In this document: piece by piece, positions 1 through 8,146 of the stretch
How the letters are laid out: each line of letters starts with the position of its first letter
Position numbering within the stretch: position 1 is the stretch's first letter
From: Anaerolineae bacterium
GTDB taxonomy: Bacteria > Chloroflexota > Anaerolineae > Aggregatilineales > Phototrophicaceae
Direction: 5' to 3'
DNA length: 17,346 nt
NCBI GenBank assembly: GCA_028284565.1
Contig: JANQRM010000285.1
Coordinates: forward strand, 1-17,346
The notes under the pieces: model-generated
What the model saw: the letters and a program-made list of their open reading frames with translations, nothing else
The model's database searches: none
What the model was told of the DNA's origin: nothing
Position numbers and translations under genes: made by a program

Positions 1-947
1 TCTGGCGATTAGATGAACTCATTAGTGTTCTGCAACGCTTTGTGGATGTGACCTATCAAAAAGCGGAAGAATGGGATCATATTGTCAAGTCAGGACGCAC
101 CCATCTTCAAGATGCCGTTCCTGTACGCTTGGGTCAAGAAGTTGGCGCATGGGCAAAAGCTATTGAACGCGATATCGAGAAAATTAAATTCGCGGCAAAA
201 GGCTTGCGTCGTCTGGGCATCGGTGGGACAGCCGCTGGCACTGGCTTGAACGCTCATCCCGAATATCACGCCCGTATGATTAAGAAAATCAGCGAACTCA
301 CCGGACTCGAACTCTACGAATCCGATAATCTCTTTGAATCCATGCAGTCGATGCAAGATGCAGTCTTCTTCTCTGGGGCATTACGCACGCTTGCCCAAGA
401 TTTCACCCGTATCTCGAATGATGTACGCTTGCTCTCTGCCGGACCCACCACAGGCATTGCCGAACTCACTTGCCCAACCGTTCAACCCGGCTCGTCTATC
501 ATGCCCGGCAAGGTCAATCCTGTTTTAGCGGAGATGCTCAATCAAGCCATGTACCATGTGCAAGGCAACGATATCACGGTGAATATGTGCGGACAAGCAG
601 GGCAGTTTGAACTCAATGTCATGATGCCCATCATCTCACATAACCTCAATGAAATGATACAAGTCATCATTGGCTCAGTCACCGCCTTTACTGAGAAGCT
701 CATGGTCGGCCTCAAAGCCAACCGAGAAAATGCAGAAAGCTGGCTCTCCCGCAACCCGATTCTTGTCACGGCATTGAATCCCATCATCGGCTACAACAAC
801 GGTGCAACGGTTGCTAAGACCGCACTTGCAGAAGGCAAAAGCGTCAAACAAGTGGTACTCGAAATGGGCTTGATGTCCGAAGCCGAACTTGATGAAGCAC
901 TCAACGCGCATGCCATGACTGAAGGCGGTATCCGTACTGAAGACTAA
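1..947 (+). CDS. Class II fumarase/aspartase-family lyase, C-terminal 314 residues (5' end outside window)
   Basis: The reading frame is open from base 3 with no start, so the gene begins upstream. The family forms homotetramers in the cytoplasm that remove water from malate or ammonia from aspartate, giving fumarate. Visible signatures are SGRTHLQDAVPVRLGQE near the start, GTAAGTGLNAHPEY, the flexible catalytic loop GSSIMPGKVNP (bases 489-521) and GQFELNV. MPGKVNP, HPEY and FELNV lean towards fumarate hydratase (fumC). DAVPVRLGQE, AEMLNQ and the MTEGGI tail also resemble Bacillus-type aspartases, and the substrate-binding loop that would decide lies upstream of the window. The 3' end has the normal length for the family. 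The stop codon is one base before the next gene, suggesting co-transcription. The family is near certain; the exact substrate is not. Confidence 0.88.
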   Translation, partial: WRLDELISVLQRFVDVTYQKAEEWDHIVKSGRTHLQDAVPVRLGQEVGAWAKAIERDIEKIKFAAKGLRRLGIGGTAAGTGLNAHPEYHARMIKKISELTGLELYESDNLFESMQSMQDAVFFSGALRTLAQDFTRISNDVRLLSAGPTTGIAELTCPTVQPGSSIMPGKVNPVLAEMLNQAMYHVQGNDITVNMCGQAGQFELNVMMPIISHNLNEMIQVIIGSVTAFTEKLMVGLKANRENAESWLSRNPILVTALNPIIGYNNGATVAKTALAEGKSVKQVVLEMGLMSEAELDEALNAHAMTEGGIRTED

Positions 948-948
948 G

Positions 949-1704
949 ATGACCTCAACACATCCCAAGTGGTTGGTAGACAGCCAAGACTTGCAAGAGA
1001 AAATGCGGACATTTCTCCAACTGTATGACCAACGTCCCATCCAAAATAATGAAGGTGGGGCATCATCCGTTGGGGCATTCTCGCTCTGGTATTTCTTGCA
1101 ACGCCTACAACCGAATCTCGTGATTGAAAGTGGCGTATGGAAAGGGCAAACAACGTGGATCATTGAGCAAACCGTACCCCACGCCACGATCATCTGCCTC
1201 GACCCCAAGCCAGAATATCGCATCTATTCATCACCCAATGCGACCTATCCCAAAGAGGATTTTCAATCGCTCAAATTGAATGATGTCGATCCAGAAAAAT
1301 CAGTCATCTTCTTCGACGATCATCAAGACGCAGTAGCTCGTACCATTCAAGCCCGACGTAAAGGCTTCAAACATCTCATCTTTGATGATAATTATGCGGT
1401 GGGTTCGGGTTCACATCGCAGTCTTCAACATGGCTTGGCTGAGTCTGGGAGTATTGCTGAGTATCTGAATCACGTGATAGAGACCTATCAAATCTTCCCG
1501 CCGATGTTTGCGTATGACCAACCTATCACAGGCGAAAAAGTGAAAATTGAATTACCCCCGATTGGCATCGAGGAATCCCCCGAATGGCAGATATTTAAGG
1601 ATGAGATGGCAAGTTATCGTTGGATGACTTATGTTCGTCTAAGGGATAAAGTCGATTTGCCTCTAAAACTAAAAGTCATTGAACGCATGAATCGGTCACT
1701 GTAG
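949..1704 (+). CDS. Putative class I SAM-dependent methyltransferase-like protein
   Basis: A 251-residue soluble protein starting at ATG one base after the preceding stop, so it is probably translationally coupled. Residues 57-70 (LVIESGVWKGQTTW) look like the glycine-rich motif I of Rossmann-type methyltransferases. The acidic residue at the end of the next strand is D85 in ICLDP. Further acidic strand ends follow at FFDDHQ (121-126) and LIFDDNY (143-149), where cephalosporin-hydroxylase-like and O-methyltransferase-like proteins carry metal or substrate ligands. No signal peptide or membrane segment is visible. The methyltransferase fold is inferred from these motifs only. The substrate is unknown, and a non-methyltransferase Rossmann protein is possible. 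The neighbours, a lyase and an acetyltransferase, do not point to a pathway. Confidence 0.6.
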   Translation: MTSTHPKWLVDSQDLQEKMRTFLQLYDQRPIQNNEGGASSVGAFSLWYFLQRLQPNLVIESGVWKGQTTWIIEQTVPHATIICLDPKPEYRIYSSPNATYPKEDFQSLKLNDVDPEKSVIFFDDHQDAVARTIQARRKGFKHLIFDDNYAVGSGSHRSLQHGLAESGSIAEYLNHVIETYQIFPPMFAYDQPITGEKVKIELPPIGIEESPEWQIFKDEMASYRWMTYVRLRDKVDLPLKLKVIERMNRSL

Positions 1705-1708
1705 CATC

Positions 1709-2236
1709 ATGACGGATTATATAGTTCGCCCGGCGACACCCGCTGATGCCGAGGGGATACTTAATCATCATAAATTGATAGCCGATGAACCCAACAATGG
1801 AGTTTCATTTAACTCCTCAGACGAAGTGATTTGGACAATTGAGGAAGAACAAGACGTTATCCAGCGTTACACCGAGCAAGACGACAGGCTCTTTCTCGTC
1901 GCAGAAGCACAAGAGAAAATCATTGGCGTTTCCGATTGCCATGTGGTGGGCGGTCGCGGGTACGCAGGTACATTTTCATTAGGCGTATCCGTACACAAAG
2001 CATGGCGAGGGCGGGGCGTTGGGACGGCAATGATAGTTGCGATGATAGATTGGTGCAAAAATCTACCACAATCCCATCGCTTGGAACTCTGGGTTTTCAC
2101 AAATAATCCAAGAGCGATTGCACTTTATGAACGACTCGGCTTCCAAAAAGATGGGGTGCGTCGCCAATCCTACAAAAAAGGTCATGAGTATCTCGACTTG
2201 TTGTTGATGAGTATGCTCTTTGAGAATAAGGATTAA
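1709..2236 (+). CDS. GNAT family N-acetyltransferase
   Basis: A 175-residue protein of normal length for a single GNAT domain. Such enzymes transfer an acetyl group from acetyl-CoA to an amine on a small molecule, peptide or protein in the cytoplasm. The acetyl-CoA pyrophosphate-binding loop is RGRGVGTAM at residues 100-108, preceded by the strand FSLGVSVHKAW. The C-terminal motif NPRAIALYERLGF (133-145) is typical of the RimI/RimJ-like and phosphinothricin-acetyltransferase-like groups. The start ATG lies 4 bases after the upstream stop, and the next gene follows 11 bases downstream, consistent with one operon. The acceptor cannot be told from sequence; an antibiotic- or amino-acid-modifying role is equally possible. 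Confidence 0.88.
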   Translation: MTDYIVRPATPADAEGILNHHKLIADEPNNGVSFNSSDEVIWTIEEEQDVIQRYTEQDDRLFLVAEAQEKIIGVSDCHVVGGRGYAGTFSLGVSVHKAWRGRGVGTAMIVAMIDWCKNLPQSHRLELWVFTNNPRAIALYERLGFQKDGVRRQSYKKGHEYLDLLLMSMLFENKD

Positions 2237-2247
2237 GGTTCTGTCAG

Positions 2248-2694
2248 ATGAAGGGACTATTCAAAGTTGGATTGATAATGGGCGGTATTGTTTTTGCAAC
2301 ATATGTAGTTGTATTGCTTTGGTTGTTTGCATATAGCAGTTCTGCATCCGACTATGCTCTCTCTTTAGAACCGCAACAATATCCAAACAGTGTTTTGGTT
2401 TCCGAAATCCCATTTGGCGGTTCTAGCACTCGTGGAATTGTTAAATCTTATTGCACGAATGATGAGCCGAGACGTATCATCCAGCATATGGAACAATATG
2501 ATTTGACCTTTAGCTATCGTGGAGAATTCGATTATTATTTTGGCGAGGTTGCAATAGACCATCCATTTATCAACATCTCAAGAATCTGGTTTCCGACTAT
2601 TCCACATTTACAAGTGGAGATACCTATTCATACAACCTCAAGTTGTCCTGATGGTACATCAATCATTATGACATTTTATTGGGAAAAACTATAG
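2248..2694 (+). CDS. Hypothetical protein with one N-terminal membrane anchor
   Basis: A 148-residue protein not recognised by family. A short basic N-terminus (MKGLFK) precedes one long hydrophobic stretch at residues 7-29, a signal anchor or uncleaved signal. A polar, beta-rich domain of about 115 residues follows and is predicted to lie outside the membrane. It has two cysteines (C69 and C133) that could pair, and many aromatic residues. An AAGG ribosome-binding site lies 9 bases before the ATG. The gene looks more A+T-rich than its neighbours by eye, which could mean later acquisition or weak selection. It sits inside the five-gene run, 11 bases after the acetyltransferase and 12 bases before the HD hydrolase. 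Real coding is supported by spacing, ribosome-binding site and membrane topology. Confidence 0.7.
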   Translation: MKGLFKVGLIMGGIVFATYVVVLLWLFAYSSSASDYALSLEPQQYPNSVLVSEIPFGGSSTRGIVKSYCTNDEPRRIIQHMEQYDLTFSYRGEFDYYFGEVAIDHPFINISRIWFPTIPHLQVEIPIHTTSSCPDGTSIIMTFYWEKL

Positions 2695-2706
2695 AAAGCG
2701 AAACAA

Positions 2707-3273
2707 ATGCTAAGTCGAGAAGAAGCATGGGCGATTGTCTGCGAATATACCGAAAGTGACAATTTACGTCGGCATATGCTAGCCGTTGAATCTGCCATGC
2801 GCGCTTATGCACCGCGCTTTGATGGCGATGTCGATTTGTGGGGTGTCGTTGGCTTGCTCCATGACTTCGATTATGAAAAGTATCCCGATGTCGCTGTCGA
2901 AGGGCATCCGGTTGTGGGGTCAAAGATACTCAAAGAGAAGGGCGTGTCGGATGAAATCATACGCGCTATCCTCTCTCATGCGGAAGAAATCACAGGCGTA
3001 AAACCCGAATCCAATATGGAAAAAGCCTTGCTTGCGGTTGATGAACTCACCGGTTTCATCGTAGCCGTTGCCCTCGTGCGTCCCTCAAAAAGTGTGTTGG
3101 ATGTCAAGCTGAAATCCATCAAAAAGAAGTGGAAGACCAAAGCCTTCGCCGCACCAGTCAATCGGGAAGAAATCGAACACGCGACGGAAAATATCGGTGT
3201 GCCACTCGATGAACATATCACCATTGTCCTCGAAGCAATGAAAGCCAACGCCGAAGCACTCGGTCTCGCCTAA
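2707..3273 (+). CDS. HD-domain phosphohydrolase family protein
   Basis: A 188-residue protein with the order of metal-binding residues of the HD superfamily: H23 (RRHMLAVE), H52-D53 (GLLHDFDYEKYPD), H91 (ILSHAEE) and D112 (AVDELTGF). The LHDFDYEKYPD form matches the compact group of uncharacterised HD hydrolases known as COG2316. Members of the superfamily hydrolyse phosphomonoesters or phosphodiesters using one or two metal ions; the substrate of this group is not established. No extra domain or signal peptide is present. It is the last gene of the run starting before base 1, and the next gene converges from the minus strand across a hairpin at 3283-3309. Confidence 0.85.
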   Translation: MLSREEAWAIVCEYTESDNLRRHMLAVESAMRAYAPRFDGDVDLWGVVGLLHDFDYEKYPDVAVEGHPVVGSKILKEKGVSDEIIRAILSHAEEITGVKPESNMEKALLAVDELTGFIVAVALVRPSKSVLDVKLKSIKKKWKTKAFAAPVNREEIEHATENIGVPLDEHITIVLEAMKANAEALGLA

Positions 3274-3309
3274 AAACAAAAAGGGCAGATGGTTATTTCA
3301 ACTCTGCCC
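3272..3309 (-). terminator. Intrinsic terminator of the LysM/L,D-transpeptidase gene
   Basis: A 7-base-pair stem (GGGCAGA at 3283-3289 with TCTGCCC at 3303-3309) may extend by a GTT/AAC inner helix. Read on the minus strand it is followed by T5-G-T5, a classic intrinsic terminator about 30 bases past the stop at 3337. On the plus strand it is followed only by ATTATT, so it would stop the HD-hydrolase transcript poorly. Confidence 0.8.
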
Positions 3310-3336
3310 ATTATTCCTCAACTATATCGCTAAGTC

Positions 3337-4431
3337 CTAATAATATCTTACATGCACGGGTGTCCCAAGTGATGCAAATTCATAGAACCATAACGCATCT
3401 GCATTTGTCATGTTGACACAACCGTGGCTCATTGGATTACCAAAGTTATTGTGCCAATAGGTTCCATGAAATCCGTAACCCTGATAAAAATACATCACCC
3501 ATTGTACATTCTCTAGGTAATATCCCGGTCCTGACATCGTTTGCGATGGTGTTTTATGCCAGATGCTATAGTCGCCCTGTACCGTTGGTGTAGCTGGTAA
3601 GCCTGTAGATACCAAGGCACTTTTCTTCAAGATGCCATCTTCATAGGCATACGCCATCTGCGAACTCAACACAACAACCAACTCACGCCCTACACCGACT
3701 CTCGCACCCGGTTCGTCCACATTTGTCGGATTAGCCGTATAAATTGGAATTTCATTCAAGTTGCCATCGCCAGCTACCCCCGGAATAATGAGTTCTGTGC
3801 CAGCAAACACGCGATTTGGGTCTGCAATATTGTTCGCTTCTGCAATCACCGTCCATGCGACACCATATCGTTGAGCAATCTGACTAAGATGTTCGCCCCG
3901 TTGTACAATATGCGTCGCATTGGATGTCACAGCTGGTACAGGTGTTGAAATGATGTCTGTTACAGGCTCAACGGCTTCAATACTCGCCACTGTGCTATCC
4001 ACCGTCTCGGTTGTCCAGATATTGAGTTCTTGTCCAGGAAAAATCCGGCTCGGATTAGCAATGTTGTTTGCTTGAAGGATTTGGTCCACCGTCACCCCAT
4101 ACTGATCAGCAATGCGACTCAATATCTCGCCTCGTTGCACCACATGCGTCACAGGTGTGCCAGCGACTAAGGGATTGACGACGATTTCCTCATCAGGCAA
4201 TGCCAAACCGGGAATAATCAATTCTTGACCAGAATAGATATTTCGCAGGTTGACGATGCCATTCGCCTGTGCCAATTCGTTCATATCTACGCCATATTTC
4301 AAGGCAATCCGATAGAGATTTTCCCCAGATTGAACCACATGAGTCACTTGGTCTTGGGCTTGGATAGGGAATATTAAAATGGAAAGACAGATAAGGGCAC
4401 TGATGAACGTAAAGCGACGACGAATGGGCAT
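3337..4431 (-). CDS. Secreted L,D-transpeptidase with three LysM domains (YkuD family)
   Basis: YkuD enzymes make 3-3 peptide crosslinks in peptidoglycan or attach proteins to it, through a catalytic cysteine outside the membrane. From ATG at 4431 the protein has 364 residues: signal peptide 1-26 (MPIRRRFTFISALICLSILI, then an AQ cleavage region), LysM domains at about 30-74, 95-139 and 173-217, a linker, and YkuD at 249-362. The active site is H322 (GFHGTYWHNNFG) and C338 in SHGCVNM. An in-frame ATG at 4509 would add 26 residues before the signal peptide. The start at 4431 is preferred because AGGGAG lies 7 bases upstream and the signal peptide then begins correctly. The gene is divergent from the beta-propeller gene. 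Three LysM repeats imply tight glycan binding. The catalytic residues are complete, so activity is likely. Confidence 0.93.
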   Translation of the reverse strand: MPIRRRFTFISALICLSILIFPIQAQDQVTHVVQSGENLYRIALKYGVDMNELAQANGIVNLRNIYSGQELIIPGLALPDEEIVVNPLVAGTPVTHVVQRGEILSRIADQYGVTVDQILQANNIANPSRIFPGQELNIWTTETVDSTVASIEAVEPVTDIISTPVPAVTSNATHIVQRGEHLSQIAQRYGVAWTVIAEANNIADPNRVFAGTELIIPGVAGDGNLNEIPIYTANPTNVDEPGARVGVGRELVVVLSSQMAYAYEDGILKKSALVSTGLPATPTVQGDYSIWHKTPSQTMSGPGYYLENVQWVMYFYQGYGFHGTYWHNNFGNPMSHGCVNMTNADALWFYEFASLGTPVHVRYY

Positions 4432-4438
4432 ATCCCTG

Positions 4439-4444
4439 CTCCCT
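4439..4444 (-). promoter_or_regulatory. Ribosome-binding site deciding the L,D-transpeptidase start
   Basis: AGGGAG on the minus strand lies 7 bases before ATG at 4431. No comparable site precedes the ATG at 4509, and the signal peptide starts at the 4431 methionine. Confidence 0.65.
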
Positions 4445-4448
4445 AAAG

Positions 4449-4498
4449 TTAAAATAGTTGCTCTATAAATATACTTGCTTTCCAGATTTTCATACAAT
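4449..4498. promoter_or_regulatory. Candidate divergent promoter region between the L,D-transpeptidase and beta-propeller genes
   Basis: This AT-rich stretch separates the two divergent starts. On the minus strand TTGTAT (4497-4492) and TATATT (4473-4468) are spaced by 18 bases, a weak sigma-70-like pair that would leave a leader of about 30-35 bases before 4431. On the plus strand TATACT (4470-4475) is a possible -10 for the gene at 4521, without a good -35. The calls rest on pattern matching only. Confidence 0.35.
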
Positions 4499-4520
4499 TT
4501 GGTAAACATTTTCTAACGGA

Positions 4521-6860
4521 ATGCAAGATTTGTCTTTGGAATTGCTACCAATCCCGTTTGCCAGTACAATTTTTCTAGTATATAGATGGTTGATTGAAAG
4601 TTACGCTATGCTTGTTCGTGTTTATCGTTTGACCGATCGTTTTGGTCTGGTTTTGTTAAAATTAGCGGGTGCATCGGGTGAATGGTTACTGGACGGTGCG
4701 TCGGTCATCAGTGCTGGGACTCGGAGTGGTGCATCTGGTATTCTCACGATTTTGTTGGGCATTTTGTCGCTCGTTTTCTCCGCGTTAGAAGCAATCTTCC
4801 AAGTCCTGAAAAAAGTCATCCTTGCTTTCTTGTCGCTGGTCCAAAAAATGTTGGAAATCCTCTGGATGGTATTTCGTCGTATGTTCCGCTTGGGTACAGT
4901 GGCAGGTGGCACTGTCGTCACAACAGGGATGCGCGTGTCTGGGCAAACAGCACGCACAGCAAGCGGTAGTGCCTCAGATGCCATGGCACGACGTTCTGCG
5001 CGTGCAGAATTAGAAGCTTCACTGACTGAAGACCCACTGAAAGCGCAAAATCGCCGTTTGAGTTTCTTTATTGTCTTGCTCAGCGTGGTTGTTATCGGCG
5101 TGGTGTTATGGGCAACCGACCCTTCACGGACAGGCACACCACTGATTCCAAATAATTCAGATGTAGCGAGTAGTTTCCTTGCACCAACAGCTGAATCCGA
5201 TGATACCAACCAAGTTGCGCCTGCCAGTGTCAATGCGACACCCATCCCGACAGCAACGCCCATTCCAGAAACCTTGCAAGTCGGTGGTACAATCGCCTAC
5301 GTCCTGCGAGAACGTGGACAAGAAGATATCTGGGCAGTCGAAGTTGGTTCACGAAATCCAATTCGAATCACGAATGATGTTGCCGATGAACGTGACCCCA
5401 CTTGGTCGCCACCGACAGCACCCGGACGTTTAGCCTATGCCTCGAACAAAGACGGTAACTGGGAACTCTATATCTATGATCTCAATTCTGGGACAACCGA
5501 TTCTATCCGCGTGACCTACGACTTATCCTTCCAAGCGAATCCGAGTTGGAGTCCAGATGGTCAATGGTTGGTGTATGAAAGTTATCAAGGGGATAACTTA
5601 GACATCTATGCCATGCCGATTGATAGCTCAGAGGCTCCGGTACGCATTACGGATCATCCCGCACCCGATTATTCTCCAGCGTGGATACCCGATTTGGGGC
5701 GTAAAATCGCCTTTGTTTCCTTGCGCGACGGCAATCAAGACATCTTTATATTCGACCTCGATACACTCGAAACTACCAATCTCACACAATCCCCGAATCG
5801 CGCTGAAAACCACCCCGCGTGGAGTCCCGATGGACGCTTCTTAGCCTATAGTGCATGGGAAAATGGGCAGGAAATCGTCTTCGTGCAGTCAATGGATGAC
5901 CTCAACAGTCCACCAGAAACGCTTGGCTTTGGAACTTCGCCCTCTTGGTCGCCAAATGGAGCGAACTTGACCTATGCAGTCAATGCACCGGATAATAGTT
6001 TGACCTATCTCTCCGCACGTCCGTATCTGGACTCTGGATTGGCAACAGAAGTTATCTCTGTCCCATATGGCGCAACCACCCCAACTTGGACGGATATTCC
6101 TTTACCTGTGGCATTGGTCAATTCGGGTGGATTAGATTTAGCCGTAACGAATGACCTCTTCATCGAACAAACGGAACGTACTGATGGGACAGTGGATTAT
6201 CTCCTGAGTCCGCTTTTGGATGTCGAAGCTCCCAATCCTGTCTTAAGTGATGCTGTCAATGACTCCTTTAATGCGCTCCGTCTGAAAGTTGCCGAACTCT
6301 CTGGCGAAGACTTTTTAGGCATTTTGGATGATGCCTTCTGGACATTGGAACGTCGTCCGCAACCCGGCGAAGAACGGCGCAATTGGCATATGACTGGACG
6401 TGCTTTCTCTATCCGTCGCTCAATCTTGGGCTTCCCCCCACCGATTGAAGTCGTCAGAGAGGATCGGGGCATTAACACCTTCTGGCGTGTGTATGTCCGC
6501 GTTTCCGATGACGCACAAGCCGGACAATTAGGCGAACCGCTTCGTCAACTACCATGGGACTTTGAAAGCCGTGTAAGTGGCGACCCTGAAGCCTACGATC
6601 AAGGTGGGCGGTATCGTACAGAAGTCCCACAAGGTTATTACATCGACATCACCGAGATTGCCCAAGATTATGGTTGGATATGGACTCCAGCTGGAAGTGA
6701 TTGGCGCGCCAATGCAAACAGCATCAATTACTGGTTATTCCGCAAACCAGAAGATATGACATGGTATGAAGGCATGACTGAAATTTACCGAGAGAGTCAG
6801 CTGGGTGGCTTTGTCCCAACCGCGACTCCGCAACCTGTGTCCGATGAAAATAGTGATTAG
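4521..6860 (+). CDS. Membrane-anchored TolB/PD40-type beta-propeller protein with unknown C-terminal domain
   Basis: A 779-residue protein. Residues 1-120 are rich in hydrophobic and amphipathic helices (for example 74-120), residues 140-178 are polar, and 180-198 is a clear membrane segment. A Thr/Pro linker (about 217-250) leads outside. Residues about 255-525 hold at least five PD40/WD40-like blades with the hallmark PxWSPDG followed by LxYxS and (D/E)I(Y/F): RDPTWSPP, ANPSWSPDGQ, YSPAWIPDLG, NHPAWSPDGR and TSPSWSPNG. Such propellers usually bind proteins or glycans. Residues about 575-760 form a Trp- and Tyr-rich domain I do not recognise (for example GYYIDITEIAQDYGWIW), followed by a short Thr/Pro tail. 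The ribosome-binding site is weak (ACGGA); an in-frame ATG at 4608 is an alternative start. The M23 peptidase gene follows 11 bases downstream, so the two are probably co-expressed and may work together at the envelope. Confidence 0.85.
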   Translation: MQDLSLELLPIPFASTIFLVYRWLIESYAMLVRVYRLTDRFGLVLLKLAGASGEWLLDGASVISAGTRSGASGILTILLGILSLVFSALEAIFQVLKKVILAFLSLVQKMLEILWMVFRRMFRLGTVAGGTVVTTGMRVSGQTARTASGSASDAMARRSARAELEASLTEDPLKAQNRRLSFFIVLLSVVVIGVVLWATDPSRTGTPLIPNNSDVASSFLAPTAESDDTNQVAPASVNATPIPTATPIPETLQVGGTIAYVLRERGQEDIWAVEVGSRNPIRITNDVADERDPTWSPPTAPGRLAYASNKDGNWELYIYDLNSGTTDSIRVTYDLSFQANPSWSPDGQWLVYESYQGDNLDIYAMPIDSSEAPVRITDHPAPDYSPAWIPDLGRKIAFVSLRDGNQDIFIFDLDTLETTNLTQSPNRAENHPAWSPDGRFLAYSAWENGQEIVFVQSMDDLNSPPETLGFGTSPSWSPNGANLTYAVNAPDNSLTYLSARPYLDSGLATEVISVPYGATTPTWTDIPLPVALVNSGGLDLAVTNDLFIEQTERTDGTVDYLLSPLLDVEAPNPVLSDAVNDSFNALRLKVAELSGEDFLGILDDAFWTLERRPQPGEERRNWHMTGRAFSIRRSILGFPPPIEVVREDRGINTFWRVYVRVSDDAQAGQLGEPLRQLPWDFESRVSGDPEAYDQGGRYRTEVPQGYYIDITEIAQDYGWIWTPAGSDWRANANSINYWLFRKPEDMTWYEGMTEIYRESQLGGFVPTATPQPVSDENSD

Positions 6861-6871
6861 GGCTAAGTGCT

Positions 6872-8146
6872 GTGCCTCGTATCAGTAGTGGTTTACCTAC
6901 ACTGATTTTATTGGTGTTGGTTGTTGGTGGATTTATGGCATTGCTGGCGGTGAATGCGACGCCTCCGACTCCCGTGAATCCTTTCATTCCGACTCAAACT
7001 CCTGAAGATGAGCAAGCCAATGGCTGGCAAGTGATTTTCCAAGAGGGATTTAGGCAAAACAGTACACCTTTACCAACAATTGCCATCCCAACACAAAACT
7101 TCGTACCACCCACCTTGGCTGTGGCGGATGTTCCTGCAACACCGTTCCAAGCAAGCGATTTGGGTAGTGCAAATCCCAATAGTGTGGCAGAAGGAGCGAC
7201 CCCAACTTTACCACCACCATCACCAACGAATATCGCGGACGACGTTGAAATTACGGTGCAATCGGTGACTCGCGCGCCCTCTGAGTGGCAGCCCCCACCC
7301 TTGATTCCGCCATTTTCCCGTGACCCCTTCGGACGCGACCATTACTGGCTTCGTCGCCCCATCGACTCCGATGCGAATAATAGCGTCTTGAGTTGGTATT
7401 CTTATGGTTCCGATGGTCCCAATCAAGAGAATCCCTGGCGGGTACATCATGGTATAGATATGCCGAACCCTATCGGAGAAACCGTGCGCGCGGCAGGTAG
7501 TGGTACGGTTGTGTGGTCGGCAGATGGTCGGCAAGCGGATGTCCCGATTTTCCAAAACTCGCCGAGTTATGGGAATGTGGTCGTCATTGAACATGACTTC
7601 GGCTATCGTGGACAGCCGATATTTACCCTTTATGCTCATATGTCCGCCGCTTTTGTGCAAGTTGGGCAAAATGTTGTTGCCGGAGAAGTCATTGGCTTGG
7701 TTGGCGATAGTGGACGCACCAGTGGCTCCCACGTCCATTTTGAAGTCCGTATGGGAGAGAATCTATATCGTTCTACCTATAATCCTGTGCTGTGGATGGT
7801 TCCCTACGTGGGGCATGGGGTGATTGCTGGACGCATTGTTGATGACAATGGCAATTGGATACAAGATGCGGATATTACCATTCGAAATCGCGCCAATTTA
7901 ACACAAGCTACTACCACATCCTATATTGCACTCAATACCGGCTTCGACGTGAATTCTGACCCGGTATGGCAGGAGAATTTTGTCGTTGCAGATGTCCCCG
8001 TAGGGCGTTACGATGTCATTGCGACCATCAATGGCGAACGGGTGATTCGGCAAGTCACCGTGGTGGAAGGCACAACCGCTTGGGTAGAATTGGCACCCAT
8101 AGAAGAAGCGGCAGAAGACGAAGAATCAGATGAAAACGGTGGGTAA
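6872..8146 (+). CDS. Membrane-anchored M23 (LytM-type) peptidase with C-terminal CarboxypepD-reg-like domain
   Basis: M23 enzymes are zinc endopeptidases that cut peptide crosslinks of peptidoglycan; some act as regulators. The GTG start at 6872 gives 424 residues. Residues 8-27 are a hydrophobic signal or anchor, and 30-150 are a Pro/Thr-rich linker. The M23 domain spans about 188-308 with all expected zinc and catalytic residues: H192 and D196 in HHGIDMP, H256 in LYAHMS, and H287/H289 in SGSHVHFEV. GDSGRTSG precedes the last motif as usual. Residues about 315-405 (GVIAGRIVDDNGNWIQDADI onwards) look like a carboxypeptidase-regulatory-like beta-sandwich, often used for surface placement. The tail is highly acidic. 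The catalytic set is intact, so an active hydrolase is expected. The gene lies 11 bases after the beta-propeller gene, suggesting one transcript. Confidence 0.93.
   Translation: MPRISSGLPTLILLVLVVGGFMALLAVNATPPTPVNPFIPTQTPEDEQANGWQVIFQEGFRQNSTPLPTIAIPTQNFVPPTLAVADVPATPFQASDLGSANPNSVAEGATPTLPPPSPTNIADDVEITVQSVTRAPSEWQPPPLIPPFSRDPFGRDHYWLRRPIDSDANNSVLSWYSYGSDGPNQENPWRVHHGIDMPNPIGETVRAAGSGTVVWSADGRQADVPIFQNSPSYGNVVVIEHDFGYRGQPIFTLYAHMSAAFVQVGQNVVAGEVIGLVGDSGRTSGSHVHFEVRMGENLYRSTYNPVLWMVPYVGHGVIAGRIVDDNGNWIQDADITIRNRANLTQATTTSYIALNTGFDVNSDPVWQENFVVADVPVGRYDVIATINGERVIRQVTVVEGTTAWVELAPIEEAAEDEESDENGG

Noticed and set aside
675..1223. 182-codon open frame on the minus strand
   Set aside because: It lies antisense across the end of the lyase gene and the start of the methyltransferase-like gene, both well supported. 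Its translation has no recognisable domain and a composition typical of reversed coding DNA.
4622..5263. 213-codon open frame on the minus strand
   Set aside because: It is entirely antisense to the membrane part of the beta-propeller gene, low in complexity (Ser/Ala/Arg/Thr-rich), with no motif.
5191..5275. Thr/Pro-rich linker coding sequence looking like a short tandem repeat
   Set aside because: It encodes an ordinary exported-protein linker (ATPIPTATPIPE); the DNA units are not regular enough to call a repeat element.
7220..7738. 172-codon open frame on the minus strand
   Set aside because: It is antisense to the M23 catalytic domain, whose motifs are intact; the antisense product shows no family features.
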